A stretch of 64,000 nucleotides of DNA from Streptomyces rhizosphaerihabitans (lineage in GTDB: Bacteria > Actinomycetota > Actinomycetes > Streptomycetales > Streptomycetaceae), in assembly GCF_025399795.1 (NCBI RefSeq), contig NZ_JAODTZ010000024.1:1-64000 (forward strand), given 5' to 3'. How positions within the stretch are numbered: position 1 is the stretch's first letter; each line of letters begins with the position of its first letter. Both the position numbers and the translations under genes were made by a program. The notes below the pieces were generated by a model that saw only the letters and a program-made list of their open reading frames with translations, made no database searches and was not told the origin of the DNA. Shown here piece after piece: positions 56,074 through 64,000 of the stretch.

Positions 56074-56933
56074 ACCGGCTCCAGTACGAGTTCGAAGTGG
56101 GCGTGCCGGAAGGGGTTCGCGACGCCGAACTCCCTTGCCAGCGAAGGATCGTCGGTCTCGGCGAAGTCCTGGACGAGGCTCTGCTTGACCGCGAAGACGG
56201 CGTCGGAGTCCAGATAGGGGCTGCCCGCCACGAAGATGTGCGTGGTGACGGGGGCGTGGCCCTCGGCCGAGGCGATGAAATGGATGTGGGCGGGGCGCCA
56301 GGGGTGGCGGCCGGTGGCCCCGAGCAGGGTGCCGACCGGGCCGTCGGTGGGGATCGGGTACGGGCTCGGAACACAGGTACGGAAGCGGAAGCGGCCCTCG
56401 GCGTCCGTCGTGAAGAGCCCGCGTCCGTTGCCGGGCGGCTGGACGTCCGGCCGCTGGACGTCGTAGAAGCCCTCGCCGTCCGCCTGCCACACATCCAGGA
56501 CCGCGCCGGGCAGCGGGGTACCGTCCCGGGACAGCACCCGGCCGCTGACCACGCACGGCTCGCCGGTGCCCACCAGGTCGACGGTCGCGCCGAGTTCCCG
56601 CACGGGCGACTCGGTCATGTGGAACGGGCCGAGGACCGTCGACTCCGTCGCGCCCGGGTCGCGGTCGCCGTTCAGGGTCTCCACCAGCATGGAGACGCCG
56701 AGCACGTCCGACAGGAGGATGAACTCCTGCCGGGTGTCCGTGCACATCCGCCCGGTCTCCGTCAGGAAGCCTATGGCGCTCTCCCACTCCCCCGTCGTCG
56801 GCCGCGTCTCCCGGACGAAGGCGTGCAGGTGACGGGTGAGCGCGCCGAGCAGCTCACGCAGCCTCGGGTCGGCCGTGCCCGCGAAGCTGTCGACGACAGC
56901 GTCGGTGATGTCCGTGGTGAATTCCGTGGCCAT
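56070..56933 (-). CDS. Hydroxyquinol 1,2-dioxygenase (intradiol)
   Basis: 287 aa. N-terminal helical dimerisation domain of intradiol enzymes, then the beta-sandwich with Fe(III) ligands: Tyr in GEGFYDVQ, Tyr in PSPYPIPTDGPVG, and two His in HPWRPAHIHFIAS. It cleaves hydroxyquinol between the two hydroxyls to maleylacetate, the substrate of the next gene. The pairing with maleylacetate reductase favours hydroxyquinol over catechol. First gene of a two-gene operon; no hydroxyquinol-forming monooxygenase is adjacent. Confidence 0.93.
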   Translation of the reverse strand: MATEFTTDITDAVVDSFAGTADPRLRELLGALTRHLHAFVRETRPTTGEWESAIGFLTETGRMCTDTRQEFILLSDVLGVSMLVETLNGDRDPGATESTVLGPFHMTESPVRELGATVDLVGTGEPCVVSGRVLSRDGTPLPGAVLDVWQADGEGFYDVQRPDVQPPGNGRGLFTTDAEGRFRFRTCVPSPYPIPTDGPVGTLLGATGRHPWRPAHIHFIASAEGHAPVTTHIFVAGSPYLDSDAVFAVKQSLVQDFAETDDPSLAREFGVANPFRHAHFELVLEPV

Positions 56934-57080
56934 GCCGCTCCTGTGGTCCCGCCGGTCGTCCTGCCGGGCGGTATCAGGGTCTCTGACTGTTGAGGGTTTC
57001 GCTCAAGGATCCTTGGACCGGGGATCCCCGTGAGTATCGCCGGTGCGGTACCCGTTGGACGGTGATCGGCCCTCGCTCGG

Positions 57081-57452
57081 TCAAGGCCCCATGTGCGCGT
57101 AAGGGGCCCACAACCATGGGCTGAGCGGACAGCGCTCGCGCGGGGCGCGGGTCACGCGGTGCATCGCCTCGGCGGGCGGAACGTCCTCCGCCAGGAGGCC
57201 GTACAAGGTCGTGGTGAACTCGGTGGCGTCGCCGTCGGCGACCTCCCACAGGGTGGCGATCACATGGGTGAAGCCCGCGAACTGGAACGACGAGGCGACG
57301 CGGTGGGCTTCGTCGGCGAGCTCGAAGGACCCGGAGGCGGATCCGCACGAGGCGAGGAAGACCAGCCCGGCGTCGAGGGACAGCGTCGAGATGTCCGGCA
57401 ACGAGACTGAACCGTCCCGCAGCACAAGCTCGTTGGCGGACCTCCCGAAACT
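57081..57452 (-). pseudogene. CHAT-domain protein, C-terminal fragment
   Basis: The frame SANELVLRDGSVSLPDISTL, LVFLASCGSASG, LADEAHRVASSFQFAGFTHVIATLWEV is the end of a CHAT (caspase-like peptidase) domain, with the Cys of the catalytic dyad in ASCGSA. The part with the catalytic His is missing. A short piece PRLLVVAGPEAPG in another frame just upstream (about 57454-57492) looks like an earlier segment of the same protein, so an internal deletion or frameshift has removed the middle. TPR-CHAT proteins are common in Streptomyces; this copy is broken. Confidence 0.65.
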
Positions 57453-57879
57453 GTCCCGGGCGCCTCCGGGCCGGCGACCACCAGCAGGCGTGGATCGCGG
57501 CCGGTGCGGGAGCGGCTGGATCTGTCGATCCGATGCCGTGGCTGATCTGGCAGATCGGCCAGATCAGGCAAACGATCGTCGGCCGCGTCACCGAACTCGC
57601 ACTCTTCGGCGCCTTCGTATGCAGGTTCGCCGACTGCTGGAGCAGGCGCAGCTGAAACACGTGACGCTGTACAGCCTTCAGCGCAGTCGGTGTGCGCTGA
57701 AGGGAGAGCGAGCGGCGGGTATGACGCGACAGCGTCCAAAGCTCGCCCGAACTCGTGTCCTCGTCGGTGGGGTACCACCGTGACAGCAGCGCAGAGCGCA
57801 GCATGCACGGAAGTGCGCGACAGACGGCAGCGGCGGACAAGCCGTGTGGTCCGTTTGCCGTGCAGACGGCGCGCAGTGT
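57453..57879. other. Degenerate region between CHAT fragment and XDH chimera
   Basis: 427 bp without an intact gene. On the plus strand 57473-57658 holds an open stretch with high third-position GC (..MPWLIWQIGQIRQTIVGRV.., ending CWSRRS-stop) that looks like the tail of a real protein, but I cannot name it. No promoter is obvious. Confidence 0.3.
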
Positions 57880-60357
57880 CTACAGCAGTTTGTCGAGGGT
57901 GATGGGGAGGTCGTGTACCCGGATTCCGGTGGCGTTGTAGATGGCGTTGCCGACTGCGGCGGCGGAGCCGACGGTGCCGAGTTCCCCGCAGCCGCGAGCG
58001 CCGAATGCGCTGATGACGGGGTCGGGCTTGCCGACCAAGTGCACGTCGATGTGGGGGATGTCGGCGTTGACGGGGACCATGTAGTCGGCCATGTTGCTGC
58101 CGGCCAGTCGCCCGGTGTCGAGTTCCAGAGGGTTGTCCTCGAGCAGGGCGTGACCGATGCCGAAGATGATGCCGCCGACGATTTGGCTGCGGGTGGCCTG
58201 GGCGTTCACGACGCGGCCGACGTCCACGACGGTGGTGAAGCGGGTGACGCGGGGCTCGCCGGTGAACCGGTTGACCTTGACCTCGCAGAAGTGGGCGCCG
58301 AAGCTGCTGAATTCGTACTGGGTGGCTTCCGGGCCGGGTGCGGCCGCCGCGGTGGCCTCGACGTCGGGGACACCGACGGTGGCGAGCAGGCGGCCGAAGG
58401 TCATCGAGCGGTCCGCGCCGTGCAGTCGGCCGTCCTCGTAGGTCAGGTCGCGGGTGTTCGTACCGTGCCACGGTGAGCGGGGATTGGTCACCGCAAGCTG
58501 GATGAGGGCCTTCTTCGTGGCGTCCGCGGCGTCCGCGACCGCCGGGACGGTACTGGACGTGGCGGCCGACCGCGCGGCCGGTGCGCCCGGCGGCAGCGCG
58601 GTGTCACCGATTTCGGGTTTCACCCGGTGCAGCGGGATGCCCAGGGCGTCGGCGCCGGTGATCGCCAGCACGGTCCACGCGCCGGTGCCCAGATCGGCGG
58701 TTGCGGAGGACACGATGGCGGTGTCGTCGTCGAGCAGTCGGACACGGACGTGGACGGGGTCGTGCTGGCGGTCCCCCGGATAGATGGCGGTGGCCATTCC
58801 CATGCCGATCAGCCATTGCCCGTCGACCCGGGCGCGGGGCGTGGCTCTGCGGGCCGACCAGCCGAAGCGTCGGGCACCGATGCGGTAGCAGTCGTGGAGG
58901 TGCTTGCTCGACCACGCCCGGTCCGTGCCGGGCACGACAGTGGCGTAGTTGCGCAAGCGCAGTTCGAGCGGGTCGATCCGGGCGGCAACGGCCAGTTCGT
59001 CCATCGCGGTTTCCAGCGCGAACGCTCCGGGGGCTTCGCTGGGTGCCCGCATCACGGAGGTCGGGGGCATGTCGAGGATGACCCGCTGCTGGTCGACGTG
59101 CAGGTTCGGGGTCTTGTACAGCTTGGCCGAGGTGCCTTCGGCAGGAACGGAGCTCCACCAGCCGACGGCCGGCATCTCGGCGACGCTCTCGTGGCTGATG
59201 ACGGTGAGCACTCCGTCGCGGGAGGCGCCCAGCTTGATGGTCTGGTCGACCTGATCCCGGTGGCCGGCGATGGTGAACACCTGTTCCCGGGTCAGGGCGA
59301 GCTTGACCGGACGGTTCAGCCTGCCGGCCGCGGCGGCGGTCATGGCGGCTTCGCTCCACGGCAGGGTCCGGCCGCCGAAACCGCCACCGACGTACTCGGT
59401 GATCACCTGCACCGCGGGCGGCGGCTGTGTGCCGAGCCGAGCGGCTACCGCCATGGCGTGGGCGTGGGGCAACTGCGCGCCGCTGTGGATGGTCAGCTTG
59501 GTGTTGTTCTCGCTCCACTCGGCGAGGATGGCGTGGGGTTCCATCGCGACGTGATGGTGCACCGGCTGGTGGAAGCCGGCCTGCACGACGATGTCGCCGG
59601 CAGCCAGTGCCGCGTCGATCGAGGCGACGCCGGGAGCGAGGATCGTGCGCTTGGGCTCAGGCGCCGTGGGCCCTACGGACGGTTCGCGGGGCCCGTCGGC
59701 CAGTGAGGTGCGGGCCGTCTGTTCGTCGTAGGTTGTGGTGATCAGCCCTGCGGCGTCGCGTGCCTGCTCGAAGCTCTCGGCGACGACCATGGCGATGATC
59801 TGGCCGTGGTAGTGGATCTGGAAGTCCTCCAGGGGTGCGTATGTGTCCCCGAGGTCTGGCACCGCCCGCAGGCCCAGCTTGTTGAACGGGCTGTATACGT
59901 CGAGGACACCGGGTGCGTTCCGCGCGGTGGTGGTGTCCATGCGGCGGATCACGCCCCGTGCGATCGTGCTGGTCACCACATAGGCGTAGGCCTTGTTCGA
60001 GGCTGTGTGGTCGGCCGCGTACCGGGCGGCGCCGGTCACTTTCAGCCGACCGTCGACGTGCACCGTGCACGCCCCGCACTGACCACGGTCGCAGCCCTTC
60101 TTCGTCCCGACGAGCTCCAGCCGTTCGCGGAGCGTGTCGAGCAGGGTGGCCCGCGGGTCGACCTCTAACCTTTGCGAACTGCCGTTGACCTTGACCTGTA
60201 CCGTCACGAGATCCACGCCCTCTGCGGCGAGGGCCGGCCCGGCGTTTGCGGTCCTTGCGAGCAGCGGCGTCGCTACCGCAACGACGGCAGTGGCGCCCAG
60301 AACGGTTCGCCGGGACACGTCCGACCGCTCTTGGCCTGCATCATCACTGGGACTCAC
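57880..60357 (-). CDS. Chimeric xanthine-dehydrogenase-family protein (half 2Fe-2S subunit fused to Mo subunit)
   Basis: 825 aa from GTG with GGGGAGA upstream. A Tat signal (VSRRTVLGATAVVAVATPLLART) leads to a plant-type 2Fe-2S domain (KGCDRGQCGACTVHVDGR). At VDGR the sequence jumps directly to LKVTGAARYAADHTASNKAY, the usual start of the molybdopterin subunit. The rest of the Mo subunit appears complete (EYVGGGFGGRTLPW, MRAPSEAPGAFALETAMDELA, and GCGELGTVGSA with the catalytic Glu). The second 2Fe-2S domain and the whole FAD subunit, which normally lie between, are missing. Electron transfer from Mo to FAD should be impaired, so function is doubtful. Confidence 0.8.
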   Translation of the reverse strand: MSPSDDAGQERSDVSRRTVLGATAVVAVATPLLARTANAGPALAAEGVDLVTVQVKVNGSSQRLEVDPRATLLDTLRERLELVGTKKGCDRGQCGACTVHVDGRLKVTGAARYAADHTASNKAYAYVVTSTIARGVIRRMDTTTARNAPGVLDVYSPFNKLGLRAVPDLGDTYAPLEDFQIHYHGQIIAMVVAESFEQARDAAGLITTTYDEQTARTSLADGPREPSVGPTAPEPKRTILAPGVASIDAALAAGDIVVQAGFHQPVHHHVAMEPHAILAEWSENNTKLTIHSGAQLPHAHAMAVAARLGTQPPPAVQVITEYVGGGFGGRTLPWSEAAMTAAAAGRLNRPVKLALTREQVFTIAGHRDQVDQTIKLGASRDGVLTVISHESVAEMPAVGWWSSVPAEGTSAKLYKTPNLHVDQQRVILDMPPTSVMRAPSEAPGAFALETAMDELAVAARIDPLELRLRNYATVVPGTDRAWSSKHLHDCYRIGARRFGWSARRATPRARVDGQWLIGMGMATAIYPGDRQHDPVHVRVRLLDDDTAIVSSATADLGTGAWTVLAITGADALGIPLHRVKPEIGDTALPPGAPAARSAATSSTVPAVADAADATKKALIQLAVTNPRSPWHGTNTRDLTYEDGRLHGADRSMTFGRLLATVGVPDVEATAAAAPGPEATQYEFSSFGAHFCEVKVNRFTGEPRVTRFTTVVDVGRVVNAQATRSQIVGGIIFGIGHALLEDNPLELDTGRLAGSNMADYMVPVNADIPHIDVHLVGKPDPVISAFGARGCGELGTVGSAAAVGNAIYNATGIRVHDLPITLDKLL

Positions 60358-60440
60358 CGATTTCTCCCCTGGTTTGCGCTTGATGGGACACGCCGGAACC
60401 GTCGGCGCAGCCGACCGGCTCCAGGTGCTGCCCGCTCCGG

Positions 60441-61446
60441 TCACTGAGGTCGACGACTGCCAGGACCCGTCGATCCCAGGCTGGGGCGGGCACCCTCGTC
60501 GGCCGGGAAGGGGGTGTGGGTGAGGTTCTCGGAGATCTGCCAGATGCGTTCGGCGTCGTCCTCGCCGCGAAGCCGGGAGTAGACGGTCTGTTCGGCGGGC
60601 GCGCCCGACAGATGTCCGAGACCGCTGGGACCGTACAGGCGGGCGCCGTGTGCGTCCGGCGAGGTGGCGGCCAACAGGGCCGGAAGCAGCGCGGTCTCGA
60701 CCGTCCCGGCGAGGATGCCGCGGCGGGACAGAACGCGGATGAGGCGCACGCCGACGGTGTCCTTTGCCCGGCCGACCTCGGGGCGCGCGGCCAGGAGACT
60801 GGTGGGGGCGATGCCGGGGTGGGAGAGGTTGCTGGTGATACCCCAGCCTCCGGCCTGGCTGCGCCGGTCCAGTTCGAGTCCGAACAGGCCGAGCGCGATC
60901 CGCGATCTTGGACTGGCTGTACGCGCGGCGGCCGTGGTAGGACCGGTCCCAGCTCAGGTCGTCCCAGTTGATGGCGTTCTCGTTCGCGCTGATGCTGAGC
61001 TGTGAAGTCACGCGTGCGCGGCCGGCGCGGAGCAGGGGCAGCAGGTGGGCGACGAGAGCGAAGTGCCCGAGGTGGTTGCTGCCGAACTGCAGCTCGAACC
61101 CGTCGACGGTGGTCTGCCGGTCCGGCGGAGTCATCACGCCGGCGTTGTTGATGAGGATGTGAATCGGACGGTCCTCGTCGCGCAGCGTGGCTCCCAGCGC
61201 GGCGACCGAGCCCAGCGACGACAGGTCGAGGTCCCTCAGGGACAGGGCCGCTTCCGGGTGCTGCTGCTTGATCCTGGCGATCGCCGCTTCGCCCTTGCGA
61301 GGGTTGCGGACGGGCATGACGACCTCGGCACCGGCGGCGGCGAGGCGACCCGCCAGGCCCAGTCCGACACCGTCGCTGGCACCGGTGACGACGGCGAGTT
61401 TCCCGGAGAGGTCGGCAACGGTGATGTCCGGTCGTGTGCGTGCCAT
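60441..61446 (-). pseudogene. SDR oxidoreductase broken by a 7-bp tandem duplication
   Basis: Starts MARTRPDITVADLSGKLAVVTGASDGVGLGL with ILINNAGVMTPPDRQ and the YSQSKIA catalytic stretch (YxxxK). Immediately after SKIA the frame is lost; homology resumes in another frame (LGLFGLELDRR ... MRLIRVLSRRGILAG ... YSRLRGEDDAERIW). The break coincides with a perfect CGCGATC CGCGATC tandem duplication on the plus strand (60894-60907); removing one copy restores the frame. Divergent from a MmyB-type regulator gene. Confidence 0.85.
60894..60907. repeat. 7-bp tandem duplication causing the SDR frameshift
   Basis: CGCGATC occurs twice in direct tandem inside the SDR gene. One copy would give an uninterrupted family-typical reading frame. 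Confidence 0.85.
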
Positions 61447-61639
61447 GTGCTGCTCCTGGTTTCTCCGGAGAGTGGATGTGGTCTCAGGCTGCGCCTGGCC
61501 ACAGGGATATCCACGGCCTCTCGATCCCAGGCTGGCCGGACCCGGCCGGCCGCGGTCCGAAGGGGGGATCAACAGGCCGAGGCAGCCGTCCGGCACCGGT
61601 GGCACGATGAAAAGCACTGGAACCAGGAAGGAGGCAGTC

Positions 61640-62492
61640 GTGATCGATCGAGCTGGACTCGCCGAGTTCCTGCGCCGCCATCGGGAGTCACTTCAGCCTG
61701 AAGACGTGGGTCTCCCGCGTGGGCAGCGGCGCAGAACCGCCGGCCTGCGCCGCGAAGAAGTCGCCACGCTCTGCCACATCTCCACCGACTACTACAGCCG
61801 GCTCGAGCGGGAACGCGGACCGCACCCGTCCGAGCAGATGATCGCCTCGATCGCGCAGGGTCTGCATCTGTCCCTCAACGAACGCGACCACCTGTTCCGC
61901 CTCGCCGGGCACAACCCACCCGCGAGAGGCCCGATCAGCGAGCACATCAGTCCCGGCCTGCTCCGCATCTTCGACCGGCTCACCGACACCCCCGCCGAGA
62001 TCGTCACCGAACTCGGCGAGACACTCCGGCAGACCCCGCTCGGCGTCGCACTCACCGGCGACACCACCCGGTACACCGGCCCGGCCCGCAGCATCATCTT
62101 CCGGTGGTTCACCGACCCGGGCCCTCTACCACCCCGACGACCACGCGCTGCACTCCCGCGTCGTCGCCGCCGGGCTGCGCAAGATGGTCACACTCCGCGG
62201 GCCCAAATCAAGGGCCGCTCACCTCATGGACCTGCTGCTCGCCCACAGCGAAGAATTCCGCACCGTCTGGAACGAACACGAAATCGGCATCCACTACAAC
62301 GGCGTCAAACGCTACACGCACCCCGAGGTCGGCGCCCTGGAACTGACCTGCCAGACACTTCTCGACCCCGAGCAGTCACACATCCTTCTCGTCTACACCG
62401 CCGTCCCCGGCAGCGAGAGCCACGAAAAACTACAGCTCCTCTCGGTCATCGGACCCCAGCACATCGTCCCGCAGACACTCCCGAACGCGTGA
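61640..62492 (+). pseudogene. XRE/MmyB-type transcriptional regulator with frameshift
   Basis: GTG start with GGAGG upstream. HTH part (LPRGQRRRTAGLRREEVATLC ... TDYYSRLERERG) and the start of the MmyB ligand-binding domain (NPPARGPISEHISPGLLRIFD ... IIFRWFTDP) are in one frame. From ~62118 the sequence continues in another frame (TRALYHPDDHALHSRVVAAG ... LLDPEQSHILLVYTAVPGSESH) to TGA at 62490. A deletion of ~8 bases between short GACCCG repeats would explain it. MmyB regulators usually sit divergent to an SDR gene they control, exactly as here. Confidence 0.8.
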
Positions 62493-62575
62493 CTGCATTG
62501 CACAGGTTCCGATAGCTCGGCTTACCGATACGGTGGCACCGTTCCGGGCCGATGGCACGGGGCCGCTCGCGCCGG

Positions 62576-62935
62576 TCACTTCCGCTCCAGCGCGGCCAGC
62601 CGCAGCTCAAGCTGGTCAACCCGGTGCCGAAGCAGGGTGACCTGGGCTTCCAGGCTGACTTCCCGTTCCGCCTTGCGCTGAATGCGCGGTGATGCGGCGG
62701 CGCGCTCGATCACCGCGTCCAGCTGGACCAGGCGCTGCGGCCCGTTCGGGCCGTCCACCAGCCGGGACCGGATCTCGCCATTGCGGTACCAGGACCGCAG
62801 GGCCGAGCGGGAAACACCGGTCTCGGCTTCCGCCTTGGCCAGCGTGACCCAGGGTGTCTCGTCCAGCTGCTCGAACAGCTCCAGCTCATTCTGCCAGCGC
62901 GCGAGCCGGTCCTCCCAGTCCGACGGTGTCTCCAT
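62576..62935 (-). CDS. Small HTH protein with C-terminal coiled coil
   Basis: 119 aa, ATG with GGGAGG six bases upstream (a GTG one codon earlier is possible). A MerR/excisionase-like winged helix is suggested by WVTLAKAEAETGVSRSALRSWYRNGEI with RLVDGPNGPQRLVQLDAVIERA. The end (EREVSLEAQVTLLRHRVDQLELRLAALERK) is a heptad-patterned coiled coil for dimerisation. Divergent from the Clp-N gene across a ~70-bp gap holding two ATGGT/ACCAT palindromes; autoregulation and control of the neighbour are plausible. Confidence 0.75.
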   Translation of the reverse strand: METPSDWEDRLARWQNELELFEQLDETPWVTLAKAEAETGVSRSALRSWYRNGEIRSRLVDGPNGPQRLVQLDAVIERAAASPRIQRKAEREVSLEAQVTLLRHRVDQLELRLAALERK

Positions 62936-62952
62936 CACACCCTCCCTTCACC

Positions 62953-62997
62953 ATGGTGACCATATCAATAACAGTGTATTGACATGGTTGCGACCAT
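62953..62997. promoter_or_regulatory. Divergent promoter with two ATGGT/ACCAT palindromes
   Basis: ATGGT-g-ACCAT (62953-62963) and ATGGT-tgcg-ACCAT (62984-62997) flank an AT-rich core that contains TTGACA (62979-62984). The symmetrical arrangement suggests the operator of a dimeric regulator, possibly the adjacent HTH protein. Confidence 0.5.
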
Positions 62998-63003
62998 CGA
63001 GAC

Positions 63004-63975
63004 ATGTCATTTGAAAGGTTCACGGTGGAAGCCCGCAAGGTGGTCGTCACGGCTCAGGAGGAGGCGAGGCTGCTCAAGCACAACCACATCGGCACGGAGC
63101 ACATCCTGTTGGGGCTGCTCGACGCGCCGGACAGCACGGCGGCGAAAGTTCTGCACCAGCTCGGGTACGACAAGGAGACGGCGCAGGTCGACATCGCCGC
63201 GGTGGTCAAGCCCGGCACGCAGGAGCTGAGCGGCCATATCCCGTTCGCGCCGCGCGCGAAGAAGACGCTGGAACTCGCCCTGCGCGAGGCGCAGCAGCTG
63301 CACCACACCTGCATCGGTACGGAACACATCCTGCTCGCCCTGGTCAGGGAAGGCGAGGGCGTCGGCGCGCAGGTACTTGCCGAGCGGATCAGTCCGATCA
63401 GCAAGATCCGTGCCGCGGTGCTGGCATCAGCGGAAGGATCGCAGGACGTCGCGGCCGGCCCATGGCCGGCCGGCACATCTGCCACCGAGGACACCGTGTC
63501 CGCCGCCAGCGCGCTGGCCGGTGGCGCACCGGTCGGCAGTCATCACCTGCTTGAGGCGATGCTGCGGGCGGAGAACAGCATGGCGGCCAAGGTGCTGCGC
63601 GAACTCGGGGTCGACCCGGACGCGGTCGCCGCCAAGATCGACGAACTGGATCCGGAGACGACCACGGACGCGAACCCGGAGGAGGCCGCCGCGCGCAAGA
63701 TGGAAATCCGGCTGGTCGACGATGAGGTGCACCTGATCCTGCGGGACCCGGCAACGGTCACGGCCGCCAAGAAGGTCACCGAGTTGTCCAACGGCCCGAT
63801 CCAGGGCGTCGGGCCGGTGGCCGGCATGTTCGTCCCGCTCTGGCGGTCGACCAACCAGCTGCTGCTGCAGATCCAGCGTGTGCTGGAACCGGAACCCGGA
63901 GAGGAGGACGGATCCGCCGCGAGCAACGTGGCCAAGGTCGTACGCACGGTCCTCGCGCCCCGGCTCCGCCGGTGA
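63004..63975 (+). CDS. Clp N-terminal (ClpC-like) domain protein without ATPase
   Basis: 323 aa. Two Clp-N repeats (FERFTVEARKVVVTAQEEARLLKHNHIGTEHILLGLL and PRAKKTLELALREAQQLHHTCIGTEHILLALV) match the ClpC N-domain. A third degenerate repeat (GSHHLLEAMLRAENSMAAKVLREL) follows. The AAA+ modules of ClpC are absent; the C-terminal ~100 residues are unrelated. It probably binds substrates or adaptors and modulates Clp proteolysis. It starts right after an AT-rich divergent promoter. Confidence 0.88.
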   Translation: MSFERFTVEARKVVVTAQEEARLLKHNHIGTEHILLGLLDAPDSTAAKVLHQLGYDKETAQVDIAAVVKPGTQELSGHIPFAPRAKKTLELALREAQQLHHTCIGTEHILLALVREGEGVGAQVLAERISPISKIRAAVLASAEGSQDVAAGPWPAGTSATEDTVSAASALAGGAPVGSHHLLEAMLRAENSMAAKVLRELGVDPDAVAAKIDELDPETTTDANPEEAAARKMEIRLVDDEVHLILRDPATVTAAKKVTELSNGPIQGVGPVAGMFVPLWRSTNQLLLQIQRVLEPEPGEEDGSAASNVAKVVRTVLAPRLRR

Positions 63976-64000
63976 ACCGGCTGATCAGCGGGCCGGAACC

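Overview
The window looks like chromosomal DNA of a Streptomyces. Base composition is very GC-rich with strong third-position GC bias, GTG starts are common, and the locus carries a whiE-type spore-pigment cluster, a monomeric NADP isocitrate dehydrogenase and many secreted enzymes. All functions are read from motifs and family knowledge; no database search was run.

Left part (1-23.8 kb): the tail of an unidentified protein, then a secreted polysaccharide-degradation locus on the minus strand (GH71/99-like protein, GH87 alpha-1,3-glucanase, and a remnant of a third carbohydrate-binding protein). A graveyard of fragments follows (chimeric CBM6/discoidin, C-terminal PflA, C-terminal RsbW-like ATPase). 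Next come a repeat-like hypothetical protein, a GH78 alpha-L-rhamnosidase behind a 16-bp palindromic operator candidate, an ABC exporter, a UPF0104/LPG-synthase-like membrane protein, a crotonase, an MscS channel, an M1 peptidase, isocitrate dehydrogenase and a secreted beta-helix protein.

Spore-pigment cluster (23.8-32.2 kb): an O-methyltransferase, then on the minus strand SchA/CurD protein, cupin, KS-alpha, CLF, ACP, aromatase and TcmI-type cyclase, with a divergent FAD monooxygenase. This is the whiE ORFI-VII plus ORFVIII architecture with an added methyltransferase.

Island (32.3-51.7 kb): the most interesting region. A 45-bp perfect direct repeat equals the 3' half of tRNA-Pro(GGG). One copy is part of the intact tRNA at 51.66-51.73 kb and the other is a displaced half at 32.32 kb, right after the pigment cluster. 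A tyrosine-integrase gene lies beside the intact tRNA but appears to have lost its catalytic tyrosine through a small deletion, so the island is probably frozen. Its cargo is a PUFA-synthase-like lipid/polyketide cluster: PKS 1 (two nitronate-monooxygenase/PfaD-like domains, KS, AT, ACP, KR), PKS 2 (KS, AT, DH, built-in phosphopantetheinyl transferase), a free ACP, an alpha/beta hydrolase, a glycosyltransferase and a methyltransferase. The expected product is a reduced or unsaturated long-chain lipid that is glycosylated and/or methylated. A TnpB (IS200/IS605-type) element has landed exactly at the end of the second PKS gene; it supplies that gene's stop codon and separates it from its ACP gene. 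A degenerate IS5-family element sits at the left end.

Right part (51.7-64 kb): a LysR regulator divergent from an unusual SDR, a secreted NLP (necrosis-inducing-like) protein, and a two-gene hydroxyquinol pathway (intradiol dioxygenase, maleylacetate reductase). A decaying block follows: a CHAT-domain fragment, a chimeric xanthine-dehydrogenase-type protein that fuses half an iron-sulfur subunit to a molybdenum subunit, an SDR broken by a 7-bp tandem duplication, and a frameshifted MmyB-type regulator. The window ends with a small HTH protein divergent from a Clp-N-domain protein.
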